This document shows, in pieces, positions 19,005 through 28,703 of a stretch of 64,000 nt of DNA. The DNA lies in NCBI GenBank assembly GCA_963777665.1, contig CAVZRJ010000001.1:62001-126000 (forward strand). Reading direction: 5' to 3'. The first letter of the stretch is position 1. Each line of letters opens with the position of its first letter. Both the position numbers and the translations under genes were made by a program. The DNA is from Bog-756 sp963777665. GTDB lineage: Bacteria > Actinomycetota > Acidimicrobiia > Acidimicrobiales > RAAP-2. Below the pieces are notes generated by a model, which worked only from the letters and a program-made list of their open reading frames with translations, was not told the DNA's origin and did no database searches.

Positions 19005-19253
19005 GTGGACAATCCTGACGAGGCCCGCCTCCTTCTGCCAGAGGCGAGGGTGGCTCTGGTGTCTCGTGCCCCGGGCATCGTCAGCGGTTACTGGCTGGAA
19101 CCAGTCGACGGCATCGGAACATCTGTCCTCGTCGTCGAGACCAAGGAATACGCTGACCAGGCTGTCGAGTATTCGTTACCCCCGATTCCGGGCGTCTCCC
19201 TGCTCAATGTGACGATCCGTGAGGTGTTTGCTCACGTCAGAGGGTCAGATTGA
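19005..19253 (+). CDS. Small ABM-like hypothetical protein; upstream ATG is followed by TAG
   Basis: 82 residues from the GTG at 19005. The same frame is protein-like further upstream: AIVANVR precedes it, and an ATG at 18978 with a good ribosome site (GAGGAA, ~8 bases upstream) is followed at once by TAG (18981-18983). Relatives of such proteins often start M-Y-A-I-V, so one base may have turned TAT/TAC into TAG. The fold looks like a small alpha/beta barrel of the antibiotic-biosynthesis-monooxygenase type (VSGYWLEPVDG ... VLVVETKEYADQAV). Either the internal GTG is used or the gene is inactive. It is divergent from padR and shares its operator region. Confidence 0.6.
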   Translation: MDNPDEARLLLPEARVALVSRAPGIVSGYWLEPVDGIGTSVLVVETKEYADQAVEYSLPPIPGVSLLNVTIREVFAHVRGSD

Positions 19254-19403
19254 CGCACCACATCATCACCGGCACTGTCGACCTTCGACCCCAATGGTCC
19301 CAACAGGGTTGTGTAGGGTCTGTCTGATCGAGCATGGCGTGAGTGTCGTAACATCGCCTCCAGGGAACCTTCATAGAGGGGATCGTCGGCGGGGGAAGTC
19401 ACA

Positions 19404-20192
19404 ATGCAATCGACCAGGCGGGACCGAGAAGAATTGCGCACGACGCTCGTCGAAGAAGGACGCGAGATCCTGTTCACGGAAGGGCTCAAGGCTGGTTCGA
19501 GCAGCCTCACCTTCAAGAGAGTGTTCGACCGGGTTGAAGCGAAGACGGGCTTGCGGATCACGAACGCGTCGGTGATCAAGCGAATTTGGGAGAACCAGGC
19601 GGACTTCCAGGCCGATGTGTTCGTCACCATCGCTCGAGACGAGGAACGGCGGGCCGAGGGAAGTGGCCAGCGAGTGGCTGCCATGTTGAGAGATTTCGAC
19701 ATGACGACACCTGAGTCCCGCAGGCGGGTTCTGCGCGAGGTGTGTCGTGTCGAAGGAAACGCAAGCAGCACGGCAATCAACGAATCCACCAGCTGGGAGT
19801 TGTGGATCGGCGTCATTGCCATGGCAACGTCCACAGGGGAGCCGGAATTGCAGACTCGGATCAAGGCGGCCGTTGCAGACGGCTACCTGTCGGTCACGAG
19901 ATTCTGGAGCAAGAACTTTCTAGCCCTCAGCGCCCTGCTCGGATTTCGGATCCGTCACCCCTGGTCGATGGACCATTTCAGTACGGCGGCCATTGCCTAT
20001 GCCGAAGGGTGTGCTCTTCGTCAACTGGCGAGTGGTGAAGTTGAAATGGTGATCCGAGACACGGGACCGAACGGGGAAAGCCAGGAGTGGTCTCCATACG
20101 CCACCGGAATGGAAGCCCTTGTTGACCAGTTCCTCGAACCGGACCCGGAATTCACACCATTGCACGGTGGCGCGGAGACCCGGAGAGAATGA
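19404..20192 (+). CDS. TetR-like transcriptional regulator
   Basis: 262 residues, intact. The N-terminal ~60 residues form a helix-turn-helix (REELRTTLVEEGREILFTEG, LTFKRVFDRVEAKTGLRITN, ASVIKRIWENQADFQADV). The C-terminal ligand-binding part contains TSWELWIGVIAMATSTG. It is longer than an average TetR (about 200) and the domain start is less typical, so the family call is moderate. GGGGGAAG lies just before the ATG. It faces the SDR gene that starts ~310 bases downstream. Codon use is less G+C-rich than that of the surrounding catabolic genes. Confidence 0.75.
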   Translation: MQSTRRDREELRTTLVEEGREILFTEGLKAGSSSLTFKRVFDRVEAKTGLRITNASVIKRIWENQADFQADVFVTIARDEERRAEGSGQRVAAMLRDFDMTTPESRRRVLREVCRVEGNASSTAINESTSWELWIGVIAMATSTGEPELQTRIKAAVADGYLSVTRFWSKNFLALSALLGFRIRHPWSMDHFSTAAIAYAEGCALRQLASGEVEMVIRDTGPNGESQEWSPYATGMEALVDQFLEPDPEFTPLHGGAETRRE

Positions 20193-20500
20193 GCTCGAAT
20201 CCGTCGCCCGCCGTAGCAATGCAAGTCCAATTCAGACGGCGTCTCTGTTCCTGCTCGAGCACTGGACGGGAGCCATCGACTGCGAGTAGCGAGACGAACC
20301 TGCAGACAGCGTCTCGCCGCCTCCTTCGCGACGAGCAGTCGAGGGGATCCGGTCAGGGCCTACAATCCCGGGATGCCCACGTCCGGCGTTGTCGTCCCCG
20401 ACACGCGACCCTGTGGTCACCGCGCCCGCCGCGTCCACCCGACGCGCCGAGACGTCCACGTTGGATGTCAGACGGTGAGCCGGCAGGGACCGGCCGCGGC
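20193..20500. other. Intergenic stretch upstream of the SDR gene
   Basis: About 310 bases between the regulator stop and the chosen SDR start. A TACAAT hexamer at 20361-20366 could be a -10 box for the SDR gene, but no clear -35 accompanies it. No other gene, repeat or RNA was recognised. The SDR start could be earlier (ATG at 20465). Confidence 0.4.
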
Positions 20501-21274
20501 ATGAGTGCATCGGACGGCGCGGGAGGCCGCTTCGACCTCACCGGCACGGTGGCGCTGGTCACCGGCGGCAGCCGGGGTCTCGGGAGGGCGATGGCACTCG
20601 GCTTTGCCGAGGCGGGTGCCGACGTGATCGTCGCGAGCCGCAAGCTCGACGCCTGCCAGGAGGTGGCGGCCGCGGTCGAGGCCATGGGCCGCCGCTCGCT
20701 GGCCATCGCTGTCAACGTGACCCATTGGGATGGACTCGACGGCCTCGTCGACGCGGCCTACGAACGGTTCGGCAAGGTCGACGTGCTGGTCAACAACGCC
20801 GGGATGTCGCTGCTCTACGGCGACCTCGGCGACGTCACCGAGGCCATGTGGGACAAGGTGGTCGGGCTCAACCTGAAGGGCCCCTTCCGCCTGACCGCGC
20901 TGGTCGGCCCCCGGATGGTGGCGACCGGCGGCGGGTCGATCATCAACGTCTCGAGTACCGGGTCGATCCGGCCGGCGCCGTTCATGCTCCCCTACGACGC
21001 CGCCAAGGCCGGGCTCAACGCGCTCACCGTCGGCTTCGCCCACGCGTACGGGCCCACGGTACGGGTCAACTGTCATCATGGCCGGACCGTTCTTGACCGA
21101 CGTGAGCAAGGAGTGGGACCTCGCCTTCGCTCGAGGCCGAGCTCAAGCGCCGACATGCGCTCGGACGGGCGGGTCAGCCTGACGAGATCGTGGGGAGCGC
21201 TCTCTATCTTCGCCTCTGGGGCGTCGAGCTTCACGACGGGAGCGGTGCTCCGGGTCGACGGCGGCATCCCCTGA
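20501..21274 (+). CDS. Short-chain dehydrogenase/reductase (SDR), frame changes near its end
   Basis: 257 codons. The cofactor loop is VALVTGGSRGLGRAMA, followed by VLVNNAGMS, the serine strand SIINVSSTGSI, and the Tyr-x-x-x-Lys pair in PYDAAKAGLN. After VRVN near 21065 the frame is lost. The expected segment IMAGPFLTDVSKEWDLA reads in another frame, and the original frame resumes near 21212 as ASGASSFTTGAVLRVDGGIP. The net change is zero, so one shift compensates the others. It would be an NAD(P)-dependent alcohol/ketone oxidoreductase of unknown substrate. ATG at 20501 is used; an in-frame ATG at 20465 is possible. Confidence 0.85.
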   Translation: MSASDGAGGRFDLTGTVALVTGGSRGLGRAMALGFAEAGADVIVASRKLDACQEVAAAVEAMGRRSLAIAVNVTHWDGLDGLVDAAYERFGKVDVLVNNAGMSLLYGDLGDVTEAMWDKVVGLNLKGPFRLTALVGPRMVATGGGSIINVSSTGSIRPAPFMLPYDAAKAGLNALTVGFAHAYGPTVRVNCHHGRTVLDRREQGVGPRLRSRPSSSADMRSDGRVSLTRSWGALSIFASGASSFTTGAVLRVDGGIP

Positions 21275-21292
21275 GCCGTCGTCGGACGAGTT

Positions 21293-21702
21293 TCAGCGTC
21301 CGCCGGCCCGGTCCTTCGCGGAGACGAAGTCGGGATCCTGCTGGATCTCGACCGTGTTGCCGGCAGGGTCGACGAACCAGATCTGGATGGTCGTGCCCTG
21401 GGCCCCGCGCACGATGGGGATGCCCTGCTCCTCGAGCTCGGCGATCGCGGCCGTCGAGATCGGTGACGGCAAAGCAGACGTGGGGCCCGGCGGGCCGGAT
21501 CTGGTTGGTGCCAGCGGTCGGCGTCGACGAGGTGGAGCTGGGCGTTGCCCGTGCCGAACCAGTGCCCATCGATCCCGGGGATGACCGGACGGACATCGTC
21601 AGGCAGCTCGAGCAGCTGCTGGTAGAACTCGACGGTCGCAGCCAGGTGGCCCTCGACGTTGAAACTGTGGTGGAGGGTTCTGGTGACCTTCACACCCGAC
21701 AC
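21293..21702 (-). CDS. VOC (glyoxalase/dioxygenase) superfamily protein, frameshifted
   Basis: About 135 residues over three frames. The N-terminus is VKVTRTLHHSFNVEGHLAAT with an FYQQLLELP helix. The middle holds WFGTGNAQLHLVD, then NQIRPAGPHVCFAVTDLDG. The end is IQIWFVDPAGNTVEIQQDPD, the classic last strand of VOC domains with a terminal metal-ligand glutamate. Shifts lie near 21515 and 21455. Members include glyoxalases, isomerases and extradiol dioxygenases; a single domain of this size cannot be assigned a reaction. It converges with the SDR gene, stops 18 bases apart. Confidence 0.8.
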
Positions 21703-21748
21703 CTCCTGCGGTCCATGGCAAGGCCCCGGATCGGGTCGGCTGTGCAGC

Positions 21749-22862
21749 TCACTTCGGCCATCCGTCGGGTACCACCACGTCGGTGATCGTGCGCGGGTCC
21801 ACCGGTTGGTGGGTGTTGCCGGCCTCGTAGACGGCGAAGCAGAGCTGCAGCGCCTTGATCGCCTCCTCGGCGCTCATCTGGGGCGGCGCGCCGGAGACCA
21901 GCGAGTCGACGAAGTGGGACGACGACCTCCGGAATCCGGTGCCCCAGTCGGCGTCCAGGTGGGGGAAGGAGGTTGTGGTCTGGCTCCCCTTGGTGCCGTC
22001 GTAGAGCACCACCGCGGGCAGGTCGAGCAGCTCACCGGTGCACCGGGTCACCCAGAGGAAGCCGGAATCCCCCTGGACCTCGAAGAACTCGTCGGCCCCG
22101 TAGTAGCTGCTGCGCATCCACATCTGGGGCGCGTAGGAGACCTCCATGGAGCCGAGGACCTCGGGGTCCTCGTACTCGAAGATGGCAGCCAACGGCTCGA
22201 AGAAGTAGTCACGGCGGCGGACGACCGCCTGCACCGACACGATGTCCTGGTCGAGGAGCCAGAGGGCCACCGCGTACTTGTGGATCATGTCGTCGAAGAG
22301 GTGGCCGCCCGGGCTCGAGGAGGTCATCCGCCAGACGTAGCCGTCCGCGTCCAGACCGGCCTGGAAGGGGGACTCGGTCTGGCCGACGATCGTCCTCGTG
22401 CGCAGGTTGGTCGGCTTGCCGATCGCTCCGTCCTCGATGAGCCGCTTGGCCAGCTCGAGCGGCGGGTAGTGGCGGAAGCACTCGCTCACCCGGAGGACGA
22501 GGCCGGCCTGCCCGGCGGCCGCAGCCATCTCTCTCGCCTCGGACCACGGTGTTGGCGAGGGGCTTCTGGCACGAGACGTGCTTCCCGGCGGCGAGCGCGG
22601 CGAGCACGTGTTCGTGGTGGAGGTTGGTCGGGGTGAGGATCTCGACGGCGTCGATGCCGGGGTCGGCCAGCATGGCGTCGAGATCGGTGTACGCCGCCGG
22701 TGCTCCCCAGGCCGCAGCCATCTCGGCGGCGCGGCCCTCCCGTGGGTCGCAGACCGCGACCACCGAGCAGCGGGGGTCCTCGAGATAGCCGGCCACGTTC
22801 ATCGCGGCGATGTTTCCGGCTCCGACGATTCCGATCCTCACCATGTCGTTGTGTGCGGGCAT
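21749..22862 (-). CDS. Gfo/Idh/MocA family oxidoreductase, one frameshift
   Basis: About 370 residues. The N-terminal Rossmann fold is RIGIVGAGNIAAMNVAGYL, followed by VVAVCDP, VEILTPTNLHHEHVLAAL and the CQKPLANT loop (usually EKP). The second half (SECFRHYPPLELAKRLIEDG, GGHLFDDMIHKYAVALWLL) is the substrate domain. A shift near 22540 separates the halves. Family members are NAD(P)-dependent sugar- or cyclitol-type dehydrogenases. The start may be 22862 or the nearby ATG at 22844 / GTG at 22841. The latter overlaps a TGA that probably ends the upstream acyl-CoA synthetase, so the two are likely coupled. Confidence 0.85.
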
Positions 22863-24487
22863 GGCGACCACAGTACCGGTCCGCCCCGCCCCGCAGCGCT
22901 GGTCATCGGTCGGGGGTGGCGTGCGGGCATCGCCGTCCGGTGTCGCACCGGACCGGAGCTTGTCCTTGACCACCTTCCCGGTGGCGTTCCGGGGCAGGGC
23001 GTCGACGAAGTGCCACCGCCGGGGCACCTTGTAGCGGGCGAGGAGCTCCAGGGTGTGCTCGCGGAGCTCGTCGGGAGTCGCCTCCATACCCGGACGGAGG
23101 GCCACGAAGGCCACGACGTCCTCGCCGAGGACCGGGTGCTCGACGCCGACCACGGCCACCTCGTGGACGGCCGGGTGCGACTCGATGGCGTACTCGACGT
23201 CGGTCGGGTGGATGTTGTTGCCGCCCCGGATGATGACGTCCTTGCTCCGCCCGACGATGTAGAGGTAGCCGTCCTCGTCGAGGCGGCCGAGGTCGCCGGT
23301 GACCAGCCAGCCGTCGACCCAGGTCCGTGGCCGTGGCCTCCGGGTCGCCGTAGTACTCGCGCGGGCCGCCCGGGGATCCGCATCCGCACCTGGCCGACCT
23401 CGCCGGCGGCCACCGGCCGACCCGTCGTCGTCGACGCAGACGATCTCGGCCGGTGGCAGCGGCTTGCCGACCGAGCCGGGCCGGCGCACCGCCTCGCCGG
23501 GTGGCATGAGGCAGTAGACCGATCCGGCCTCGGTCATGCCGTAGTTGTTGGAGACCAGGGCGGTCGGCATCCGCTCCTGCAGCCGCTCGAGCACCTCGGG
23601 GGAGAGCGGTGCGCTGCCGACCGAGCAGAGCTGGACCGAGCTCAGGTCGGCCGCTGTCGAACCGCGGGTGCTCGAGCAGCAGGGTCGCCATGGCCGGGAC
23701 CAGGAAGACCGATCCCGGGCGCTCGGACTCGACGGTGTCGAGCCAGAGCCCGGCGTCGAAGGACGGGCAGGTAGATCCCCCGGAGCCCGAGCTTCATCGG
23801 GGTGGTCACGAAGGACAGGCCGGCGAAGGTGTAGGGAGGGCTGGCATGCAGCCAGCCGCCCCCGCTCCACTGCGGCTTGCGGAAGGGGACCAGGGAGGAG
23901 TTCTCGTGGCGAACCGCAACGGCCTTCGGGTTCCCGGTGGTGCCCGAGGTGTAGAGGATCTCGGCGAGCTCGCCGCCGTCCCGGGGAACCTGGAAGTAGG
24001 TCGGGTCCGCCGCCATCGCATCCGCCCACGACGCGGTGGCCCCGGCGGCGCGGTCGCCGATGCCGGGACCGACCGGGTCCTCGCCCTCGTGCGCGGCGGG
24101 GACGGCGACCACGACCGGACGGGCCGCTCGTCCGGCGTACCGGGGGAGGAGGGACTCCTCGACGACGACCGCACCCGCACCGCAGTGGGCCAGCATCCGG
24201 GCCACCTCGGGTCGGGTGAGCTGCGGGTTGAGGGGCACCGCGACCCCTCCGGCGCGGTGGACGGCCGAGTAGGCCACCATCCACCGGAGGGCGTTGGTCG
24301 GCTCGAGATGGATGGCCACCCGATCGCCGGGCACGACGCCGGCGTCGACCAGGACCGGGCCAGCCGGCTGGCCGCCGTGTCCCACTGGGTGAAGGTCAGC
24401 GAGCCCGACGCCGACCACCCGGTAGGCGGACTCGTCGCCGAAGGCCTCGGCCATGGCGTGGAGCTGTTCGGAGGGGAGCGTCGTCAC
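22838..24487 (-). CDS. AMP-dependent acyl-CoA synthetase, several frameshifts
   Basis: About 545 residues. The ATP-binding motif is AEILYTSGTTGNPKAVAV and the adenylate motif is SNNYGMTEAGSVYCL. They are followed by DGWLVTGDLGRLDEDGYLYI, GRSKDVIIRGGNNI and the catalytic lysine region LPRNATGKVVKDKL. Frame changes occur near 24410, 24360, 23765, 23655, 23400, 23320 and probably near 22930. As written, the tail runs without a stop into the Gfo/Idh/MocA gene. In a neighbouring frame a TGA at 22838-22840 overlaps that gene's possible GTG start, so the fusion is probably an artefact of an indel. It activates an unknown carboxylic acid to its CoA ester. Confidence 0.85.
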
Positions 24488-24499
24488 GTCATCCGACCG

Positions 24500-26829
24500 C
24501 TACTGGGCGACCATGGCGTCCTCGGCCTCGGACTCGGGATCCAGCCACGGCTGGGCCGTCGACGTCGATGGCCACCCGTCTCGAGGCTGCCGGTGAAGCC
24601 GGAACGGTGCCCGGTAGCGGCGGGTGACCGGGAGCCCGTCGCTGTACCCGCAGGTGAGGCCGGCGCCGGTCAGCGAGAACCGGGTCACGGTGAACCGCGG
24701 GATCTCGACGACGGCGACACGGCTCGCCGTCGACCTCGAGATGGCCGACGCCGCGGTGGTCGCCCGTGCGCTCGAACCGGAACCCGATCTCGTGCCGGCC
24801 CGGCGGCACCGGCCGGTCGGCCTCGACCACCGTCTCCTCGAGGGAGACGAAATTGTGGACGTAGGCGGGCCTCCCCTCGGTCAGGTACAACGACCATCCC
24901 CCGAGCCCGGAGCCCTGGGCGACCAGCACGCCCTCGGCCGGCGGTCCCGCGCCCGGTTCGCGGGATGTCGACGATGGCCCGGATCCGGTGGTCCCGGTTG
25001 CGGACGTTGACCGCGACCATCTCGGGCACGGCCGCGGTTCCCGGGTAGTAGACGTAGCGCGGCCGCTCCGGCACCGGGCGCGGCCGGTTGAAGACGAGCT
25101 CCGAGAAGGGCCGGTTGTCGAGGGGGAGGGCCCCGTAGGTCCGGGCCTCCTCCCACCAGCGGTCGACCATCCGGCGCAGCCGCTCGGGTTCCTCAGCGGC
25201 GAGGTCGTGGCACTCGGAGGGGTCGACGGCCGACGTGGTAGAGCTCCCACTGGTCCTCCTCGAATCCGTGGGAGGTGTCCTGGATCGGGTGGTAGGAGAC
25301 GGCCTTCCACCCCTCGAGGTAGAGGGCGCGGCACCCGAAGATCTCGTAGTACTGCACGAGGTGGCGATCGGGAGCCGCAGGCTCGGTGAGCGAGGCGGCG
25401 AACGAGGTGCCGTGGACCGGTGACTGGGCCACGCCGCCCAGCGAGTCCGGCGCGTCGATCCCGAGCAGCTCGAGCAGGGTGGGCATGATGTCGATGGCGT
25501 GGACGTACTGCCGGCGGGGGTTGGCGGTCCGGTCGGTGCCGGCCGGCCAGTGCACGATCAGCGGGTCGGCCACCCCACCTTCGTGGACCTCGCGCTTCCA
25601 GCGTCGGAACGGCGTGTTCCCGGCCACCGTCCAGCCCCACGGGTAGTTGTTGTGGCAGAGCGGGCCGCCGATCTCGTCGATGCGACGCTCCGCCTCCTCG
25701 ACCGAGCGGGGCGCGCCGTTCCAGGGACGCAGGTCGTTGACCGAGCCGGTCGGCCCGCCCTCGGAGCTCGCCCCGTTGTCGGAGAGGACGATGAGCACCG
25801 TGTCGGTCGAGGTCACCGGTCCGCTCGAGGAAGTCGACCAGCCGTCCGATGTGGTGGTCGGTGTGGGAGAGGAATCCGGCGAAGGCCTCCATGTACCGGG
25901 CGTAGAGCCGCCGCTCGTCGGCGGCAGCGAGTCCCACGCCGGCACCCAGTCCGGCCGGGGGGAGAGCTCGGTTCCCTCCGGGAGGAGGCCCGGCAGCCAT
26001 CTGGCGCGCGAAGGTGCGCCGCGCGCCAGGCGTCCCATCCGGCGTCGAAGCGGCCGCGGTAGCGGTCGATCCACGGCCGCGGCGACTGGTGGGGCGAGTG
26101 GCAGGCCCCCGGGCAGAGAGTAGAGGAAGAACGGTTTGTCGGGGTCGATCGCACGGAGGTCGGCGACGTACCCGATGGCCGTGTCCACCAGGTCCTCGGT
26201 CAGGTGGTAGCCGTCCTCGGGGGTGGCGGGGGGCTCGACCTGGTGGTTGTCGGAGATCAGTGCGGGCACGAACTGGTGGGTCTCGCCCTCGAGGAACCCG
26301 TAGAAGCGCTCGAAGCCCCGACCCAGCGGCCAGTTGTGCCGGGGGGCGGCGTGGTGGCACTCGTCCTCGGGGGCGAGGTGCCACTTGCCGACGGCGTAGG
26401 TGGCGTAGCCCTGCTCGACCAGGATCTGGCTGAGGAAGCCGTTGGCCCGGGCGATCGTCGCGTCGTAGCCCGGGAAGCCGGTGGCCAGCTCGGCCACCCG
26501 GCCCATGCCGTTGCTGTGGTGGTTCCGCCCGGTGAGCAGGCAGGACGCGCGTCGGCGAGCAGAGCGCGGTGGTGTGGAAGTTGGTGTACTGCAGGCCGGC
26601 TCCGGCCAAGCCGGTCGAGGACCGGCGTGTCGATGTCGGAGCCGAAGCAGCCGAGCTGGGCGAACCCGACGTCGTCGAGGACCAGGAGCACCACGTTGGG
26701 CGAGCCGGCCCGGGGCCGGCGCGGCTCGGGCCACCACGGGACCGAGGTGGTGAAGTCGTCACCGATGACGCCGCGGAACTCGCCCGGCTCCATCTCCCGG
26801 TCAGTCCCGTCGGCCGCGTGCCGACGCAT
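24500..26829 (-). CDS. Arylsulfatase (sulfatase family, Cys-type), many frameshifts
   Basis: About 775 residues, as in actinobacterial arylsulfatases. The metal-binding start is NVVLLVLDDVGFAQLGCFG. The active-site motif CSPTR (encoded at 26547-26561) is followed by CLLTGRNHHSNGMG. Its cysteine would be converted to formylglycine by a formylglycine-generating enzyme, which is not in this window. Other signatures are YAVGKWHLAPEDE and LIVLSDNGASSEGGPTGS. After the motif two bases seem to be missing; single-base shifts occur elsewhere. No secretion signal was seen, so it may act in the cytoplasm. It cleaves a sulfate ester of unknown nature. Start taken at 26829; 26793 is possible. Confidence 0.87.
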
Positions 26830-27009
26830 GGACGTCAGTCGGAGACTACAGGGACGGGTGGTCACTGCGCACCGGCTCACTCTATGCGGGTCGGCGAACC
26901 ACCCGCCGGGGACGCGTCGCGGACCGGGATAGCATCGCGACGGTCCGCCGGGTCCACCGGCTCACCCGAGTCGCCGGATCTCCCGGCCTGCCCGAGGAGG
27001 TCTCGACCG

Positions 27010-27513
27010 ATGCGCCGCTCCGAGGAAGCACCGGCGACGGTCGGCTCGGGTCGGGTGCGGGCCCGGCTGGACGAGCTCGGCCTCGTGCTGCACGGACCCC
27101 ATCCGCCCCACGACCCGCTCGACGCCGTCGTGGTCCACGGCGGCATTGCCACGGACCTCCGGCCAGCTCCCGCGGATCGACGGGGAGCTGACCTGCTGCG
27201 GCACCCTCGGGACCTCGGTGAGCGTCGAGGAGGGGGCCGAGGCGGCGGCCGTCTGCGCGCTCAACGCCCTCGCCGTGCTGGAGTCGGCGCTCGGGCACCC
27301 TCGACCGGGTCGAGCGGGTGCTCACGGTGACCGGGTACGTGGCCTCGGCCCCCGACTTCCACCGCCAGCCGGACGTGGTCGACGGGGCGAGCGCGGTGCT
27401 CTCCGCCGGTGTTCGGCGAGGCCGGCCGCCACACCCGCTCGGCAGTCGGGGTGGCGGCCCTGCCCCGGGGGGGAGCGGTCGAGATCGAGGTGACGGTGGC
27501 GGTCAGGGACTGA
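27010..27513 (+). CDS. RidA/YjgF family protein, about three frameshifts
   Basis: About 167 residues. Pieces in order are LDELGLVLHGPHPP, then TSGQLPRIDGELTCCGTLG, SVEEGAEAAAVCALNALAVLES, VLTVTGYVASAPDFHRQPDVV and GAVEIEVTVAVRD. The ~155-residue variant group (RidA-like, YjgH/TdcF relatives with the LPxxDG segment) matches best. RidA proteins hydrolyse reactive enamines/imines or deaminate related intermediates. Shifts lie near 27160, 27295 and 27412. It starts 180 bases from the divergent arylsulfatase and is followed by an RraA-like gene on the same strand. Confidence 0.8.
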
Positions 27514-27579
27514 GCCGGCGGCGGCGCCGCGCCACGTTGCCTCGGTGACGATCGACCAGCGAGAGACGAGGAGACCGTG

Positions 27580-28253
27580 ATGGAGAAGCGGGACAGCGAC
27601 GCGGACCGAGACCGCTGCGAACGACGCGACCGGCGCAGCTCGGCGCACTGGGCGCGGCCACCCTCGGGGAGAGCGGCGCGCTCCGGATGCCCCCGCGGAT
27701 CCGCCCGGTCTGGCCGGGCGCCGCACTGGCCGCTCCGGCCTTCCCGGTCGGGTGCACGCCCGGCGACAACCTGGCCATCCACGTCGCGGTGGCCCGGGCC
27801 CCGGCCGGCTCGGTCCTGGTCGTCGACGTCGGCGACGTGCCCGATCGCGGGTACTGGGGAGAGGTGCTGACCACCGGCGCCCAGGCCCGCGGTCTCGCCG
27901 GCCTGGTCATCGACGGGGGGGTGCGGGACGTGGGTGCCCTCGAGCGGCTCGGGTTCCCGGTCTTTTCGACGGACGGTGTCCTGCCCGGGGCGACCAAGTC
28001 GTCGCGGGGCACGGCCGGGGTGGCGACGACGGTGGCCGGGGTTCCCGTGTCGTCCGGCGACTGGGTGGTCGGCGACGTCGACGGCGTGGTGGTGGTGCCG
28101 CGGAGCGAGCTGGACGGCGTCCTGGCCGCCGGCCGGGCGCGGGCGACTGCCGAGGAGGGCTACTTCGACAGCGTTGACGGGCGGGGCGACCACCGTCGGG
28201 CTCCTCGGCCTGGACGCAGTCGCTCATCGACACCGGAGGGCCGCCGGGCATGA
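27580..28253 (+). CDS. RraA-like / 4-hydroxy-4-methyl-2-oxoglutarate aldolase family protein, frameshifted
   Basis: About 215 residues. LGALGAATLGESGALRMPPR is followed by PGDNLAIHVAVARAPAGSVL, VVDVGDVPDRGYWGEV and LAGLVIDGGVRDVGALE, the family's DGxxRD metal/substrate loop. Next come DWVVGDVDGVVVVP and AEEGYFDS. The first ~35 residues and the tail are in other frames (shifts near 27600-27650 and 28170). ATG at 27580 follows GAGGAG at good spacing. Members cleave HMG-like oxo-acids to pyruvate; others lack enzymatic activity. The tail (GGATTVGLLGLD) suggests the true stop may differ slightly from 28253. Likely co-transcribed with the RidA gene 66 bases upstream. Confidence 0.8.
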
Positions 28254-28303
28254 GCCGGTCCGGCCAGTCGACCCGAACTCCGAAGGCCGGCTCGTCGAGA
28301 CCG

Positions 28304-28687
28304 TCAGTGGGTCGTGTAGTCGATCGGCCCGGCGCCCTTGACGCCGATGGCGAAGCAGAAGCAGTGGATGGACGCGTGGTCGCTGACCGGCCGGAGGCTG
28401 TGGACGGCATCCGGCGGGATGTGGACCAGGTCACCCTGGGCGATGAGCCGGTCCTCGTCCCCGATGGTCATGATGCCCCGGCCGCGGAGCACGTAATAGA
28501 ACTCGTGGGTCGGGTGCGAGTGGGGGTCGACGTAGCCCGCCGCCGGCCACCTCGAATCGTTGACGAGCTCGAGGAAGCCTCCGTCGGTCTGCTCCTTCAT
28601 CTCGCGGGAGTGCACCATCCACCACACCGGCACCGTGCCGTTGTGCTCGACGACCGGGGCGACGTCTTCGATGTTGCGCACGTCCAT
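28304..28687 (-). CDS. Cupin-domain protein
   Basis: An intact 127-residue single-domain cupin. The metal-site motif reads VDPHSHPTHEFYYVLRGRG and the second motif IPPDAVHSLRPV. The histidines and glutamate of motif 1 are complete. AAAGGAG lies upstream of the start. Small cupins act as dioxygenases, isomerases or binding domains, so the reaction is open. It starts head-to-head with the ureidoglycolate-lyase-like gene, with almost no space between their start regions. Confidence 0.85.
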   Translation of the reverse strand: MDVRNIEDVAPVVEHNGTVPVWWMVHSREMKEQTDGGFLELVNDSRWPAAGYVDPHSHPTHEFYYVLRGRGIMTIGDEDRLIAQGDLVHIPPDAVHSLRPVSDHASIHCFCFAIGVKGAGPIDYTTH

Positions 28688-28703
28688 CACCGTGTGGTCT
28701 CCT

